Shown piece by piece: positions 1 to 11,900 of a stretch of DNA of 64,000 bases; position 1 is the first letter of the stretch, and each line of letters begins with the position of its first letter. Position numbers and translations under genes: made by a program. Under the pieces are notes generated by a model. The model was not told where the DNA came from. It worked only from the letters and a program-made list of their open reading frames with translations, and made no database searches. This DNA is from Kingdonia uniflora. Its lineage: Eukaryota; Streptophyta; Magnoliopsida; Ranunculales; Circaeasteraceae. The stretch covers positions 806,001-870,000 of the forward strand of contig JACGCM010001710.1 of NCBI GenBank assembly GCA_014058105.1. Reading direction: 5' to 3'.

Positions 1-1186
1 GTTGCAGCAGCACTGAAACAAGAATAAAAACTGTAAAATGCAGAATACTGAGTTGCGGATAATGTGGCTTTCTTTAATACGTTTACGCGCACTGCCCAAC
101 AAATAGTATAATGCTGCACAGTTGGCCCAGGATAAAACTACAATTTTGTAGTAATAGGTTCTCCTCTTGTAGAGAGAGAACCTTCTCATAACTTTACACT
201 TCTATATTATACTCAGAATCGCAAATTTGTGAATAGACTAAATGAGAGAGATAGAGATAGAGATGAAGAACTGTGTTATGAGAGATGTATAAAAACACTA
301 CAGGTTGGTTTTCTTTTAGAGACCAAAAATGACCCGTTACGGGAGGAGACACGTCATCCACAACGGCTAGTGGGACACGTTTGAGTTAAAACTCAACGCA
401 TAGATCCACAACGGCTAGTAATGTATGAGTCAAAACTCAACGGATATAATTAAAATGGCTAGTGATTAATACAAAAAACCCAAGCTCAACTCCAAATAAC
501 TTTTCAATAAAAAGAATAGGAGGCTCATGGTCCCTAGACCCAGGAAGAGCCAATTGCCAAAATCCTAAATCCCAAGTCCCAAGCTCGAGCCAGCCCACCG
601 GGCCATCCAAGGGGGTGTGTGCAAGTGTGTTGGAATAAAAGCCCACCACACACTCACACACTCACACGCTCCCACTTATTCATGTCTGTAACAAATGATT
701 ATGTGAGATGATATATATCTCTTCACATTCTCACTTTCTAAGCAATGCGGGACTATGTTAAAAGAACAAAAAATAAGCTACCCAATCAAAAAATCATGGG
801 GTTGAACTTGTAAAGGCTTAGCTTTCGGTTTTTAGAATTAAAACCTAATACAGTTGATGATGTATCAGTCCCCATCACGATGAGAATGTCCTAAACATTA
901 AAAAAATGGCAGACCATCTTGAGCAAGAGAGGGGTCAAGGGGTAGAAAAACTAAGAAATAACCAAATGATACCACAACAAAAAATAACCTCTGCAATATT
1001 AAGGAAGTTCATATGGTCATTTCATTATAGAGAGAATTTCCCCTATTTAGTATTATACCGATAATAACAAGCTAAATAAAATAAATTGTGTATCTTTCAT
1101 TACGGAAAGTTCTCCTACATTGGAGCTTTGATGGCAGTTAGTGCAGGTGATTAGATTTCGGGCCTGATAATTTCTTCAGCTGAACT

Positions 1187-1310
1187 TGTGAAATTTTATA
1201 TACTCATATTTAATGTATTTCAAGAAATTAGGTCTGAATAATTTCTATCAATCAATGATCTAGGAATAAGCAGAAATAATTAATAGTTATGAAAGGGAAA
1301 TAAAGAGCAT
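1187..1310 (-). repeat. LTR fragment, SIRE-like copia type
   Basis: This segment is clearly similar to 37744-37864, which abuts a copia primer binding site and is therefore the end of an LTR. Shared blocks include 'ctcatatttaatgtattt', 'ctatcaatcaatgatcta' and 'aataattaatagttatga'-type sequence. No PBS or coding region follows it here, so it is an isolated fragment of a related element. Confidence 0.6.
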
Positions 1311-1738
1311 ACGCAATTTTTTACCTCATGAAAATTTCTTACTCAGAAGAAAAACTACAGGTCATTGTCGATGAACTCGATAACCAAAAATCCACTTATA
1401 AAAATGAGTTACAATCTAAAATACACATACAGACTCAATAACCTCGTCTCGTGATTATCTCCCTTCTGATCTAAACTTCACACCTTATCTCATTTATTCT
1501 GGTAACAACGCTCCTTGATCTCACAATAAGGAACACCCTTCTCGAATTACTCTAAAATAATATGTGGGAAGTAGAATTTGACTAATTCAACATCAACCTC
1601 AAGATTTAATGTTTTTTATTAATCTTGATTAGTCTTTTTTATAAAGGATATAAAGCTCTCAAAATAAACTCTTCGAAAAACTTGGTGACCGGAAAAACAA
1701 AACAAGATTTGCTTAAATAAGAAAACAGTTTTTCCCGA

Positions 1739-1877
1739 GACTCGTTCGAACGAGACCCAAAGTAGTTCGAATAAAATACCCAAATAAGCCTACAAAAAGA
1801 GGCAGTTTGAAACTCGCTTTAGAAGGTTGTCTTTTCCCAAAGGTCGTTCAAACGACACCCAAAGTCGTTCGAACGAG
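1739..1877. repeat. CGTTCGAACG palindrome array, left copy
   Basis: Three near-perfect palindromes of the form TCGTTCGAACGA (1739-1754, 1843-1856, 1864-1877) and one half-degenerate copy near 1765 lie within 140 bp. The same module recurs at 16302-16687 and 58227-58460 in otherwise different sequence. Confidence 0.75.
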
Positions 1878-2530
1878 AAAACAAAATAAGTTTAAAAATA
1901 AAGACAGTTAAAACATTTTGGTTTTTCCTTTATAAGAGTTTTACTTACCAACTTACCTTTTCGGCCGTTGGTAGTAGAAAACTTGTCCGGTAGTCTTACT
2001 TCTGTCACCTTCTTCGACTGAGATAACTACAGAACTTCACATACATGAAATAAGATAAACCAAAACCTTTAGATCTTCCACTTTGGTTTATTTCGTGACA
2101 AATAAAAATTAAGACCTAAACATTACTCTGTAGTACTTCCCACACACAAATATCCTAGACCTTAGAAAGACACCACCCCTTTCATCAACAGGTTTAATAT
2201 CTGGACCTCTTCTATGGATGACATCTTTTATACTCCAAAATGTATTAAACAGCTGTTATTTAATATTTATACACTTAAAAAACTAGTTTATGATATGTGT
2301 GTAAAGAAGAACTTAAGAAAATCTCTGAAAACTGAAAAACATAATCATAAAAGAATTAAACCATAAAAACATGATCATATATCCTTTTATTGTGCTTTCC
2401 TGTTAGGGATACTTTTTTTACCTCCTTTTTCCACGGAAGAAACAAATAATAACCTTAATCTACTATTTGAAACAAAGAATAATTAAATCTACTTGACAAT
2501 CAAAGAAATATAAGATAACATTAAGCATAC

Positions 2531-3005
2531 TTTAATGACATGTTTTCTGGGAGGATAATCTTCGCCATACTTTTAGTAAAGATGATACAATAATGAGCTT
2601 AAACAAATAAGATTTTACGTGGAAACTCAGTAAAGGCTGAGAAAAACTATGACCTCGAGGAAGATTTTGATGAAACATACAATAAGTTGCTAATTATTAT
2701 AATTTTTTGTGTGATATGAATGTAAGGATGAATGAATAGTAAAGTTGTGAATTTGAATTACTCATTCTCTGCTTGTATTTATAGTATATACATGCAGTTT
2801 TACAAAAAGAAAAATAGTTTCCTATTTTGAGGGTAGTGAACAAACATCGCGGATCTCCAACGGCTCTTTTTTAACCAAGTACAATGACTACTTTTAGTAG
2901 GTCGAGAACTTGTGGTTGCAGATGTGGCATCTTTTTGAATACTGGGCTGTCTTCGACTATGTTCTGTTGGCTTCTCTTTGTCAAGCCTATAAATATGCAA
3001 CTACA
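2531..3005 (-). repeat. Tat1 3' LTR
   Basis: Aligns over its whole length with 14219-14693. It is bordered on the left by the catac duplication. Differences from the other LTR are frequent, so the insertion is old. Confidence 0.9.
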
Positions 3006-4847
3006 ATTGCCCTATTCTCGACGTAAGCACTTGTTGTTATGTCGAGAAGAAATTAAAAGCTGAAGAGGTTGTCGAATGTCGCACAAGTCTTTATTATGTC
3101 ATTTCCAAGGCTAAAGTCAAATGAATCTGGTCATGTATTTGTCGAGGAGCATTTAATGTAGAACATTAGACTGTGCAACTGGAAAGTGAGGTTATAAATA
3201 AAGGAAGAAAGAAGGAGTTTTTGTTCGACAGGCGAATGGTGCTAAACTGTGAAGGTAAAGATGTCGCCCCAGGCATGGCATAGTGAGTGGTTGGAGCTTG
3301 CAGAGGGGAATTTTGGCAACTATAAAAAGGTAAACCTTGGTGTTATGTCGCTGTTGTTCAATCTAAAACCTGTGGTAATGATGGTTTGGAGAACTAAAGG
3401 AGGAGGAGGTAGAGAGCGTTAAAACACAATATGTCCATTGGAGTCAGTGTCGTTTGTTGATGTAGAAGGTTTTGGTGCTCATCAATTATTTGGAGAAGTG
3501 GCCACTGCCCATATTGAAGTTGTCTAAGCAAAGGCGGGTAGGGCGTCCTGTGACTTGGTCGACACAAAAAACTTCTTACAATTTTTAGCTAATGTCTTTT
3601 TGTATGGCGTACACATGCAACTAGTTTTAGAAGTTCCCTGACCTGAGATTTATTGAGTTTCTTAGGATATCGTTACCCCTTTCGCTAGAGGAAATGCCAG
3701 ATTAGGGTGAAAAGAAATATCTTGCTTCGAGTCCCTTATGTCAAATGATAGAACGTAAAATGTAGCTTGATGTAATATAATCGAAGGATAGAATTGACGA
3801 ATGTAAAATGTAACAGAGTGTTTAATGAATAAACTTTGTTTTGAGTTTGTATTGCATTTATAGATGGTGTTTTCGAAGAAAATGAAATTTATTAACCGAA
3901 GATAAGTGATCTATTTAATTGATATCGAGATAGATTTTTCTAAATTTATGTGAGTTTTGAGGTTATGTTGTCGAGTTTATTAAATCTCAATCTAGAGTTT
4001 GTTGACTATATGGGGTTTCCTAGGATGCTTGATTTGACTTGGATGTGTGAAGTATTGGGAGTAGCTGGACATGTATTTTGGTAGGAGTTGCATAAACGGG
4101 CAACCATTGATGTCAGCGGAGCCCAAATATGAAGAGTTCAGTATTGTGGAGGTAAAGGAGGCAAAAGAAGAGTATGAATTCCATTGTAACTTGCAATTCC
4201 AAAGTCCTCCTGAATGCGTCGGCAAGATAAGGACTTGAGCCAAGGCTTTTGTGAAGAAAGAAGATGATTTGGCTGGTCGAAGAGTTTAAAGAGTGAATTG
4301 AGTATTATTCATATGTAACAAATGAGTTTATGTGTAAGGTGTGGCTTTAAATAAATGAATATATTTGTTAAATCTTGTTGTCGATGTATGTGATTAAAAT
4401 TGTTCACGAATATGATGTGAGATATCTGGACTATGAAATTGTATTGATATAAAAATGGATGGGTATAAAATTGTGTGGCAATGTTGATATATTAAACTTT
4501 GGGTAGTCGGTTTGTCGAATGATATTTGAATTTCTATACAAACTGTCCCGAGAATATAGGAGAACTGTAAATAAGGATAGATGTGTGTAGGTAAATGGAA
4601 ACAAATGGCTAGGTGTGCTCCTGTAGGTGATATTTTGATTTATCAGGAAATGGATATACAACTTCTTTGTGATAAAATAGGTTATGCTTTGGCGAGGATA
4701 GATACATCAGAGGATTTAAAAAGAGATATGGAAGGGTTGGAGTAACAGTGCATAGGCCTGTTGGCTTTTAGAAGGTGAAGAATCGAAGACTTCGAGAAAA
4801 GATGGATAAGGTGTTATGCTCAATTACTCAAACGGTCGCGAAGTGGT
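3006..4847. other. Tat1 3' non-coding region
   Basis: No supported coding region. Short minus-strand frames here have no recognisable content. The sequence is rich in GTCGA-containing words, as is the neighbouring antisense gene. It lies between the 3' LTR and the antisense gene of Tat1. Confidence 0.5.
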
Positions 4848-5060
4848 GTGATGAACAGTCGTGTGGAGCCTATAAATAGCCCCGTGGTTGGCGACTGCTC
4901 ACACTTTACAAATTTTGAAAAAATTTCTTCAAGTGCAGAATTTCTATGTTCATCTCTTGGGTCGTTGTCAACCATAGAGACAGAGGAAATCAGTGTGTTG
5001 ATTGAAAGGGAAAAGCTTGCAAAACAAAGGGATACTGAGGTAGCGCAAATTCAAGGTTAG
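4848..5060 (+). CDS. Possible upstream exon of the Tat1 antisense gene
   Basis: A 70-codon plus-strand frame whose second half is acidic and coiled-coil-like (IETEEISVLIEREKLAKQ). The frame is followed at once by a possible splice donor (CAAG followed by GTTAGT). It precedes the better supported antisense gene on the same strand, so it could be one of its exons, or it may be chance. No family was recognised. Confidence 0.25.
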   Translation: MMNSRVEPINSPVVGDCSHFTNFEKISSSAEFLCSSLGSLSTIETEEISVLIEREKLAKQRDTEVAQIQG

Positions 5061-5740
5061 TAGTTTTTTTGCACTCGTTTGATATTCATTAATTCTGTTG
5101 AAGATTTAGACACGTTAGTGATAGTGTAGGAAGTAATTGTATTTGGGATGGATGTAGTGGAAGTAATTAGATAAATATTGCGGTAAGGTTTTTATTAAAT
5201 TGGTCGTTTATATGGAGTGATGATGGTGTGATTGATGAAGGCATTGCTGTCGAAAGTGCTTAAGGGATATGCTGGAGAGAGGGGTTGTTGAGATTGGTTG
5301 ATAATGAGTGGAGATAGTGTCTTGTGGGCATCGCGACGAGTACAGCACGACTGTGGGGTGTTTGTTGTGATTTCTGGAATGACGAGGTTCGGTAATGCAG
5401 CGCCGGATTAGCTATGATTTTGCCGGGTTTTACGCTGAAGAGGGCGGAAGTCCCATTTTTTGAATTTGTATTTTTTGGCGGGATGTAAGGTAATGCCGAA
5501 GTGTCTTCGAAAAGATTTGGTTTCTAAATCTTCGATAAGAAACGTTAGTGACAGATAAATAGTTATCGATGTTAGGACTTAGGAAAAATAGTAAAGAAAT
5601 CTTGCGTCGAGAACTTAATGACGTGTTGGAGAATAAACTCGATAACGAAATGAATAATAGCATATGAACATATATAATGCATTAGATATGAGATAAACTA
5701 ATTTTGTTAAAAAATAGAATCTGATTTTAGGTTCATAAAA

Positions 5741-8006
5741 ATGGTTGAACCTCTTCAAATCGATGATAAAGATATTTTTGAGAACCTTGTAGATGTAGAG
5801 CCTCTGTTAATTAATTAGACAATCTGTATCCAAAAGTTGGGTGGGGTCGAGTAGCGTAGATATGGCTAGTGTCGACCAGCTTAAGGTGGCACCCAGGGAT
5901 GTCAAAATATCTGATGAGGAGGGTAGTGAGACAGATGTGGATCACGAGCCATAGGTTAGTGATCGAGAAGGTAGTGGTAGGGGGGAAGAGATGTGGAGGA
6001 TGATGATAAGGCTTGTTATGGAGAGGGATCAGGAATAAGTAAGATTTTGAGTTTTAAAAAGATGTACGGTATTCCTTAAGATATTAGGTTAGAGGAATAT
6101 CAGCATGAAATGACTGATCAAGAAATTCCTTAGGATGACATTATTGTCCATCGAGAAAAAATCAAAAAGGGTTTAAAGTTTCCTCTTTGAGCTGATCAGA
6201 AGAGGTTGAATTTCTTTGATGTGGCAACTAGTCAGTTTAATTTTAACGTTTATGACCTTTTTCGGGTATGTAGAGTGAGAAACAGTCGATTAAAGGAAAA
6301 GGGGAAGAGTTGATCACGGTTGATGATATATGTGTGTACTACGAGGTTAGGATATTGGAACTTGGCGAGGTTTTTAAAGAGACCTCAATTTTATGGCATG
6401 GTATCAACAAGAGGGAAGTATAACGATGATCGTCTTCTCATGTCGGAGAACTACGAGATTGACAAGAAAGATCCGGGAGATCCCTTGAAAAGAAAGACTT
6501 TCCATTAAGGTTTGTGGTTAGATAACGTAATTGTCGATGTTATGGATTTGTTTATATTTACTGAAATCGTTGTGTAACTATTATTTTGTTTTTGTACAAC
6601 TTTGAAGGAGATTGATAAGAGCTCGACCGTAAAAGTGAAGCTATACAATATCAGGAAGGGATTTTATGGTATGATCAACAATCTAGTTATCGACCAAGAG
6701 AAAGTGGACACTTTGTTTCAAGAAGCAGGGTTAAAGATATTGAGGGCTAAAGGAGCAGAGGTTCCGGTTGTCGACAGAAAGATGTCCACGATGAACAAAA
6801 GAGCTGGGGACTCGAGCTTTCCCCTCGAGAATCCTGTACTAAGTGGTTACACTATTGATTCTGTAACTGTAGAAAGGGATATGATGCTGACGAAATAGTT
6901 CGGTAAGTATAAGAGAAAGAGGGCTACTAACCAGGTTGCTGCTCCCCTACTACTCCCGAAGAGGGATTCTCAAAGATCAGCAATTGAGGAGGAGGCAAAA
7001 ATTGATGAAACCCCCAACTGCTATTCCTGATGGGCGACCTCCAAAGGCTTCGACAAGCATGCTGCCAAAGAAGATGGTATATTCAGAGTTGACGAAGAAT
7101 AAATTTGTTATGGAGTTGAAAACTGAGGTCCAAAAGACCATGGGTGGTTATGTGTCTGGGACGACTATGCTGGATGAGGAAGTTGACAATTGTTTGGTGG
7201 GGGCAGAAAGTTTGATGACTATTCACAGCGAGGGCTACCAAAATATGTCTAAGGTGAGCAATTTTTCTGCTTTGCTTTGATTAATAAATTTGGAGCCCCA
7301 TTCGAATACTCATATTATGAATGTAATGCAGATCAAGAAGTTGTTGACCAAGGCTAAACCTCACATTGTTGGTGTTGGTACTTTGGCAAATTAGCTACTT
7401 GCCTACAAAAATATTGGGAAAGAGTTGGTGAAGGATAAAGAAGATCTCATCGAAGAGAAGGAGAAGTTGGAGGCGAGGCTGGGTAGGTATAAGCTTGATA
7501 CCGGGAAGACGAAGGAAGTTTCTCTTCCCGAGGCAAAAAATACTTTTGATAAACAGGTCGAGGAGATAAGGGTCGACCTCGCGAAGGATAAAGTAGATGC
7601 TTTGTCTTTTTAGAAAACAAATTTTGAGAATGATGTGCGGGAGCAGATTACTGCTGCTCAAAGGGCAATGGAGGTGGAGCATGGAAAGATCTTGGAGGAG
7701 GTGAGGGCTGAACTTATTTGTGAAAACCTTGACGTGTGCAAGAAGATGAAGGCCAATTTTGTGGGACAGTTAGAGGAGATAGAAGTGAGGAAATATTTTT
7801 ACAAGAAGTTAGCTGCTGCGGGTAATCAGTTTTTTCTTGATTCAGACCCAGAGGACGAAGTTCCTGAAGGCCTTGAGGCTCTAATTGGACCTGAGGTTCC
7901 TGTGATTGCGATTCCTGAGGATATCCGTAATGAGGAAATATTGGATGAGCTTACTCCAGGTGTTCATGTGAAGGTTAATTCTGCCATCTTTCCCCCTGCA
8001 GAGTAA
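5741..8006 (+). pseudogene. Tat1 antisense ORF: 'putative gypsy type transposon' domain plus coiled coil
   Basis: Plus-strand coding remnants run opposite to gag-pol. An acidic N-terminal part (about 5880-6000; EEGSETDVDHEP) is followed at about 6150-6507 by a domain resembling the plant 'putative gypsy type transposon' family: a 'KKGLKFPL' block, then a globular part ending in '[11 protein letters not shown]'. After an apparent intron ending near 6607, the reading continues through 6898, 6936-7280 and 7425-8006. The last part is strongly charged and coiled-coil-like (EDLIEEKEKLEARLGRYKL) and ends in an acidic, proline-rich tail. Several stops and frame changes show that it is dead. Antisense genes between integrase and 3' LTR are known in Tat/Grande elements; their role is unknown. 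The domain assignment comes from motif memory, not a search. Confidence 0.65.
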
Positions 8007-8620
8007 ATATCTATTTTGAAAGATGTTTGCTTTGAATGAAAAATATAAAAATGGTCGATGGGGACTAAACAATATTTTGTTATTTTTAGAATGCCGATGC
8101 TTATGTTTGTTGAAGAATTTTTTCAAAGTAATTAATGCACAGTTTTTGTTAAATTTATGCTGAGTATTGGTATTCGACAAAATCGATAGTATGAGATATG
8201 ATTGTAGATAGTGTACAGAGGGTTGCTTTGAAGAAAGTAGCCGAAATGATGGAAAGAGTGCCATATAATGGCAAGTATCTGAAATGATTACTAGATGTTA
8301 TTCCTCAATGGAATATCTGGGTTTTGATTGAATAAAACAAAACATGACATGTTTTGTTCAATAAGTAATGAATACAAATGAGAATATCAGTAATTGGATG
8401 GTATTTGTTGAAGAGATGAATGTTAGTTTTGATGCATACTTATCAAGTATGTATCGATACTGAGTGAAAGTAAAGATAGTAAAGACGAATGTGTGACAGA
8501 TGTAATTGAAAGTAAAGATAGTTTAATTGGAATCAGTTGAAAGCGGTTGCAGTTGTTATCTGTAAAACATTTTCAGTTGGGCTGTATTCCATGAATATTC
8601 GAGCTGTATTCCATCTTCGC
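8007..8620. other. Tat1 spacer between antisense gene and integrase
   Basis: The two genes converge here. Only a weak local repeat of 'agtaaagatagt' (near 8468-8530) is visible; no coding content was found. Confidence 0.5.
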
Positions 8621-8623
8621 TCA

Positions 8624-9975
8624 TTAAACAATAAGTCCCACTATCGGTTTTGTCATTGATAATGTATGGTCCTTCTCAATTTTCTGATAATTTGCTAGAA
8701 TTTTTAGGTCAAGTACTGTCTTGGATGCGTCGAAGGACAAGGTCGTCAATGCCAAATTTTTGTTTTCGAACCTTTTTGTTGTAAGCTTTCTTGAGAGTGT
8801 CATGGTATCATCCCAAGTTCGCAATGGCTTGGTCTCGGGTTTCTTTAATCCAGTTGAGGTTGCACAGGAGTCCTAGTTCATTGTCCTCATCTGTGAGCTT
8901 TTTTCGACCACTCGGCAGATTGAGATCCGAAGGTATGACTGCTTCAGTGCCGAAGTTCATCATAAATAGAGTACAGCATGTGGATGTTTGATGAGTTTTT
9001 CGATATGCCCTTAAGACACTAAGATGTTCATCCACCCATCTTCCTATCTTCTCATCGGGGCGTTTGCGTAGTCCTAACTTGATGCACTTGTTGATGGCTT
9101 TAGCTTGCCCGTTACCTTGAGGGTAGTATGGTGTCGAAGCATATAGTTAAATTTTATATTTGTGGAGAAAACTGAGAACTTTGCTGCTGATGAATTGTTT
9201 ATTGTATTTGTGGAGAAAACTAAGAACTTTGTTGCTGATGAATTGTTTACCGTTATCAGATCGTATCATGTGTGGGTAGCCAAACCTGGTTATGATGGTT
9301 CTCAAAGAAACTTAATGACTTCATTTTCGTCTGTGTGACATAGAGGAACTGCTTTGACCTATTTGGTAAAGTAGTTTGTGGCCACAAGTATGAATTTGCG
9401 ATTTCTTGATGCTGGGTGGAAAGGTCAAATGATATCGATCCCCCGCCTTTTGAATGGCCAGAGGACATTGCTTATGTGCAAGTGAGGTGCTGGGGTTTTG
9501 ATATCTTGAGCGTGAATTTGGCATTTGTAGCACCTATGAACAAAATCTTTGCAGTCCTGTCATATTTTTGGCCAATATAACCCTTGAGTGAATTCCCGTT
9601 GGGCCAATGATCGTCCTAAAATATGAGCTGCGCAGATTCCTTCGTAAAGTTCTTTAATTTTGATTTGAGCTTGTTTATGAGAGATGCATTAAATAAGAGG
9701 TTCTCTTCCTGTGATGTGAAATAAGAATTTATCTTGAACTGTGAATCTGGGGTATTTGGCTAAGAGTGATATGGCCTCTTCTTTGTTACTTGGGAGGATA
9801 TTGGAATTGAGGTATGCATAAAATGGTCTTCTCCAATCTTCGGCATCTTCATCTTCAGTAACATTAATTTACATCGTATAGTTTATATTGAGACTAGAAT
9901 GTTCAATGACCTCAATGTCTAAAGTTCTCTTTTCGCTTTCTTTGAGCATTGCAGTAATGTAGGCTAATGCATCGG
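8624..9975 (-). pseudogene. Tat1 integrase
   Basis: Minus-strand remnants of a Ty3/gypsy integrase. Near 9300-9480 there is an 'FPPS' block followed by the equivalent of 'KFILVATNYFTKW', typical of the catalytic core start. Near 8808-9035 is the core end and C-terminal part ('RAYRKTHQTSTCCTLFMMNFGTEAVIPSDL', where family members usually have RTTPRTATGETPF..YG.EAV.P). Near 8624-8824 follows the 'NLALTTLSFDASKTVLDLKILANYQ' tail, which corresponds to the usual 'GDLVLR...G.L..NWEGPY' end. Stops and frameshifts are numerous. A 48-bp tandem duplication sits inside it. Confidence 0.75.
9157..9252. repeat. 48-bp tandem duplication inside integrase
   Basis: The unit beginning TATTTGTGGAGAAAACTGAG is repeated once directly (9157-9204 and 9205-9252) with few mismatches. 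Its length is a multiple of three. Confidence 0.85.
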
Positions 9976-10960
9976 CGTGTCAATTTTCTGCTCGAGGAAG
10001 GTAAGAGATTGTTGATGTCTTGAATATGCTCATTTTCTCTTCGACCAAGGCTGCATAATCAACCATCTTGCCCGATGTTTTGAACGTGTTATTGTAGTGG
10101 TTGGCTACGAGTAAAGAATCGACGTAAACAACTATTTCCTCCGCCCCAAGTTTGATAGCATGATCCAATCCATGGAGGATAGCTTCATACTCTATTTTAT
10201 TATTGGCTGCATAGAATTTGAGTTTAATAGCTTTCTCGATGCGATGATTGGATGGTGTAACGAAGACAATTCCAATTCCTGATCCTCGTGGTCTGGTAGA
10301 TCCGTTCGTAAAGAGTCTCCATCCTCTGCTTCGTAACCATGCGTCTGGATCTACTATTGAGTCATCAGTCAGTACTTCTTCGAGTTCATTCTAATCGGGG
10401 TCTTCGACTAGATAATCTGCCAAGAAATCAGCTACTGCTTGTCCTTTGATAGATATCTGAGGCTCAAAGGAGATGTCATATTCAACGAGGAATACAAACC
10501 ATTGTTGAACTCTTCGAGATTTTTTTTTTAGGGAGTCCAAGTTTGAGATGATATTTGGTATTAATTTTGATGGGATGGGATTGAAAATAAGGTCAAAGTT
10601 TATGAGAGCTGTAGACCAAGGCGAGCAGTTGCTTTTCAGTTGTTGTATATCTTTTCTCAGCAGGCATGAGAGTTTTCCTGATGAAGTAGATTGGTTTTTT
10701 CACACCTTCGTCTTATCGGATAAGGATAGAGCTAATAGAATCATCGGTTGTTGATAAGTACATTATTAGTGTTTCGCCATCAACTGGAGTACTCATTATA
10801 GGAGGATGCCCCAAGTATCGTTTAAGGTCTTGGAAAGCTAATTCACAGTTAGGGGTTCAAATGATTTACTTGGGCTATTTTTTAGACAGTGGAGTTAGAT
10901 TTTAACGAAGGAGGTAAAGAAGTTTGGATCGATGAGATAACTTGGAGATGAACCTGTGAA
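9976..10960 (-). pseudogene. Tat1 RNase H region
   Basis: Minus-strand remnants of the RNase H and connecting region. The readable part (about 9980-10168) has 'AIKLGAEEIVVYVDSLLVANHYNNTF', equivalent to the family's 'A..LG.....V.SDSQLVVNQ..G.F', followed by 'ISYLPRAEN' (family: I.HIPR..N..AD.LA). It lies between RT and integrase in the expected order and is interrupted by stops. Confidence 0.75.
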
Positions 10961-10965
10961 GAGCT

Positions 10966-11900
10966 GTAATCTTGCCAGCAAATTTTTATACATCTTTTTT
11001 GGTTCGAGGAGATGGCATTGCCATGAGTGCTTTGATTTGTGTCAGATGAATTTTGATTCCTCTTTTACTAACCAGGTGTCCCAAAAATTTACCAGATGCG
11101 ACACCAAATTGACATTTTTCTGGGTTGATTTTCATTTGGTAGGTATGAAGGATATCGAAGATGGTTTGGAGGTTGTTGCAATGATCTTTACGCTTCAAGC
11201 TTTTGCAGATCATATCATCGATGTATACCTTCATGATTTTTCCCAAATGATCTTTGAACATTTTAGTGACAAACCATTGGTAAGTAGCTCATGCATTATT
11301 TAATCCAAAAGGCATTACTGTATAACAGTAGAGACCTCTTTCTATGACAAAAGTTGTTTTTTCCTGATCTTCTTCGACGAGAGGAACCTAATTATAACTG
11401 GAAGCTGCATCCATCATTGAAAGAAGTTCGTGCCCTACTACAATGTCGAGGAGTTATGGGATCAATGAGAGAGGAAAGTTATCTTTCAGTGTGAACTTAT
11501 TGGGTTATGTAAAATTAACACAAACTCTGACTTTCTCATTCTTCTCTGGGACCGCCACTATGTTAGAAACCCATTTTAGATATTTTTCTTCTCGAATAAA
11601 TCCTACACGAAGGAGTTTACCAATTTCTTCATTTATGGCTTCTCCAAGGCGGGGAACTAAATTTCGATGCTTCTGCACAGCTGCTTTGCTATCTGGAACG
11701 AGATTGAGCTTGTGGCATGCAATCGAGGGATCAATGTCAGGCATTTCCTGAAAAGACTATGCAAAGATATTGACATTTCTCTTCAGAAGTTGAATCATGG
11801 TTTCTTTTTCATCGGATGACATCTTGGAGCCAATGAAGATATTACGCCTGGGCCCATTGAGTTCAATGGAATCTACTACCTCAGTATCATGCTATTCGAA
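10966..11900 (-). pseudogene. Tat1 reverse transcriptase
   Basis: Minus-strand RT in two readable pieces. The N-terminal fingers (about 11505-11744) contain 'EEIGKLLRVGFIREEKYLKWVSNIVAVPEK' and 'VRVCVNFT'. The palm (about 10986-11261) contains the catalytic 'VYIDDMICKS', then 'INPEKCQFGVASGKFLGHLVSKRGI' of the thumb. Catalytic aspartates remain readable, but a stretch between the pieces is frame-broken. Confidence 0.85.

Larger units (their letters stand above)
1..2525. other. Non-coding, degenerate repeat-derived sequence
   Basis: No open reading frame with recognisable content is present. Visible items are a short GATAGA microsatellite near 247-265, a CA-rich stretch near 645-668, two CAACGGCTAG motifs (near 361 and 413), an LTR fragment at 1187-1310 and a palindromic array at 1739-1877. 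The stretch around 680-760 reads on the minus strand like an LTR terminus of the 'agtcccacattgctta' type common in plant genomes, but no second LTR is visible, so this is only a suspicion. Confidence 0.5.

Noticed and set aside
437..661. 74-codon minus frame near the left edge
   Set aside because: No recognisable motif; lies in low-complexity CA-rich, LTR-like sequence.
10956..11303. 115-codon plus frame
   Set aside because: Antisense shadow of the Tat1 reverse transcriptase.
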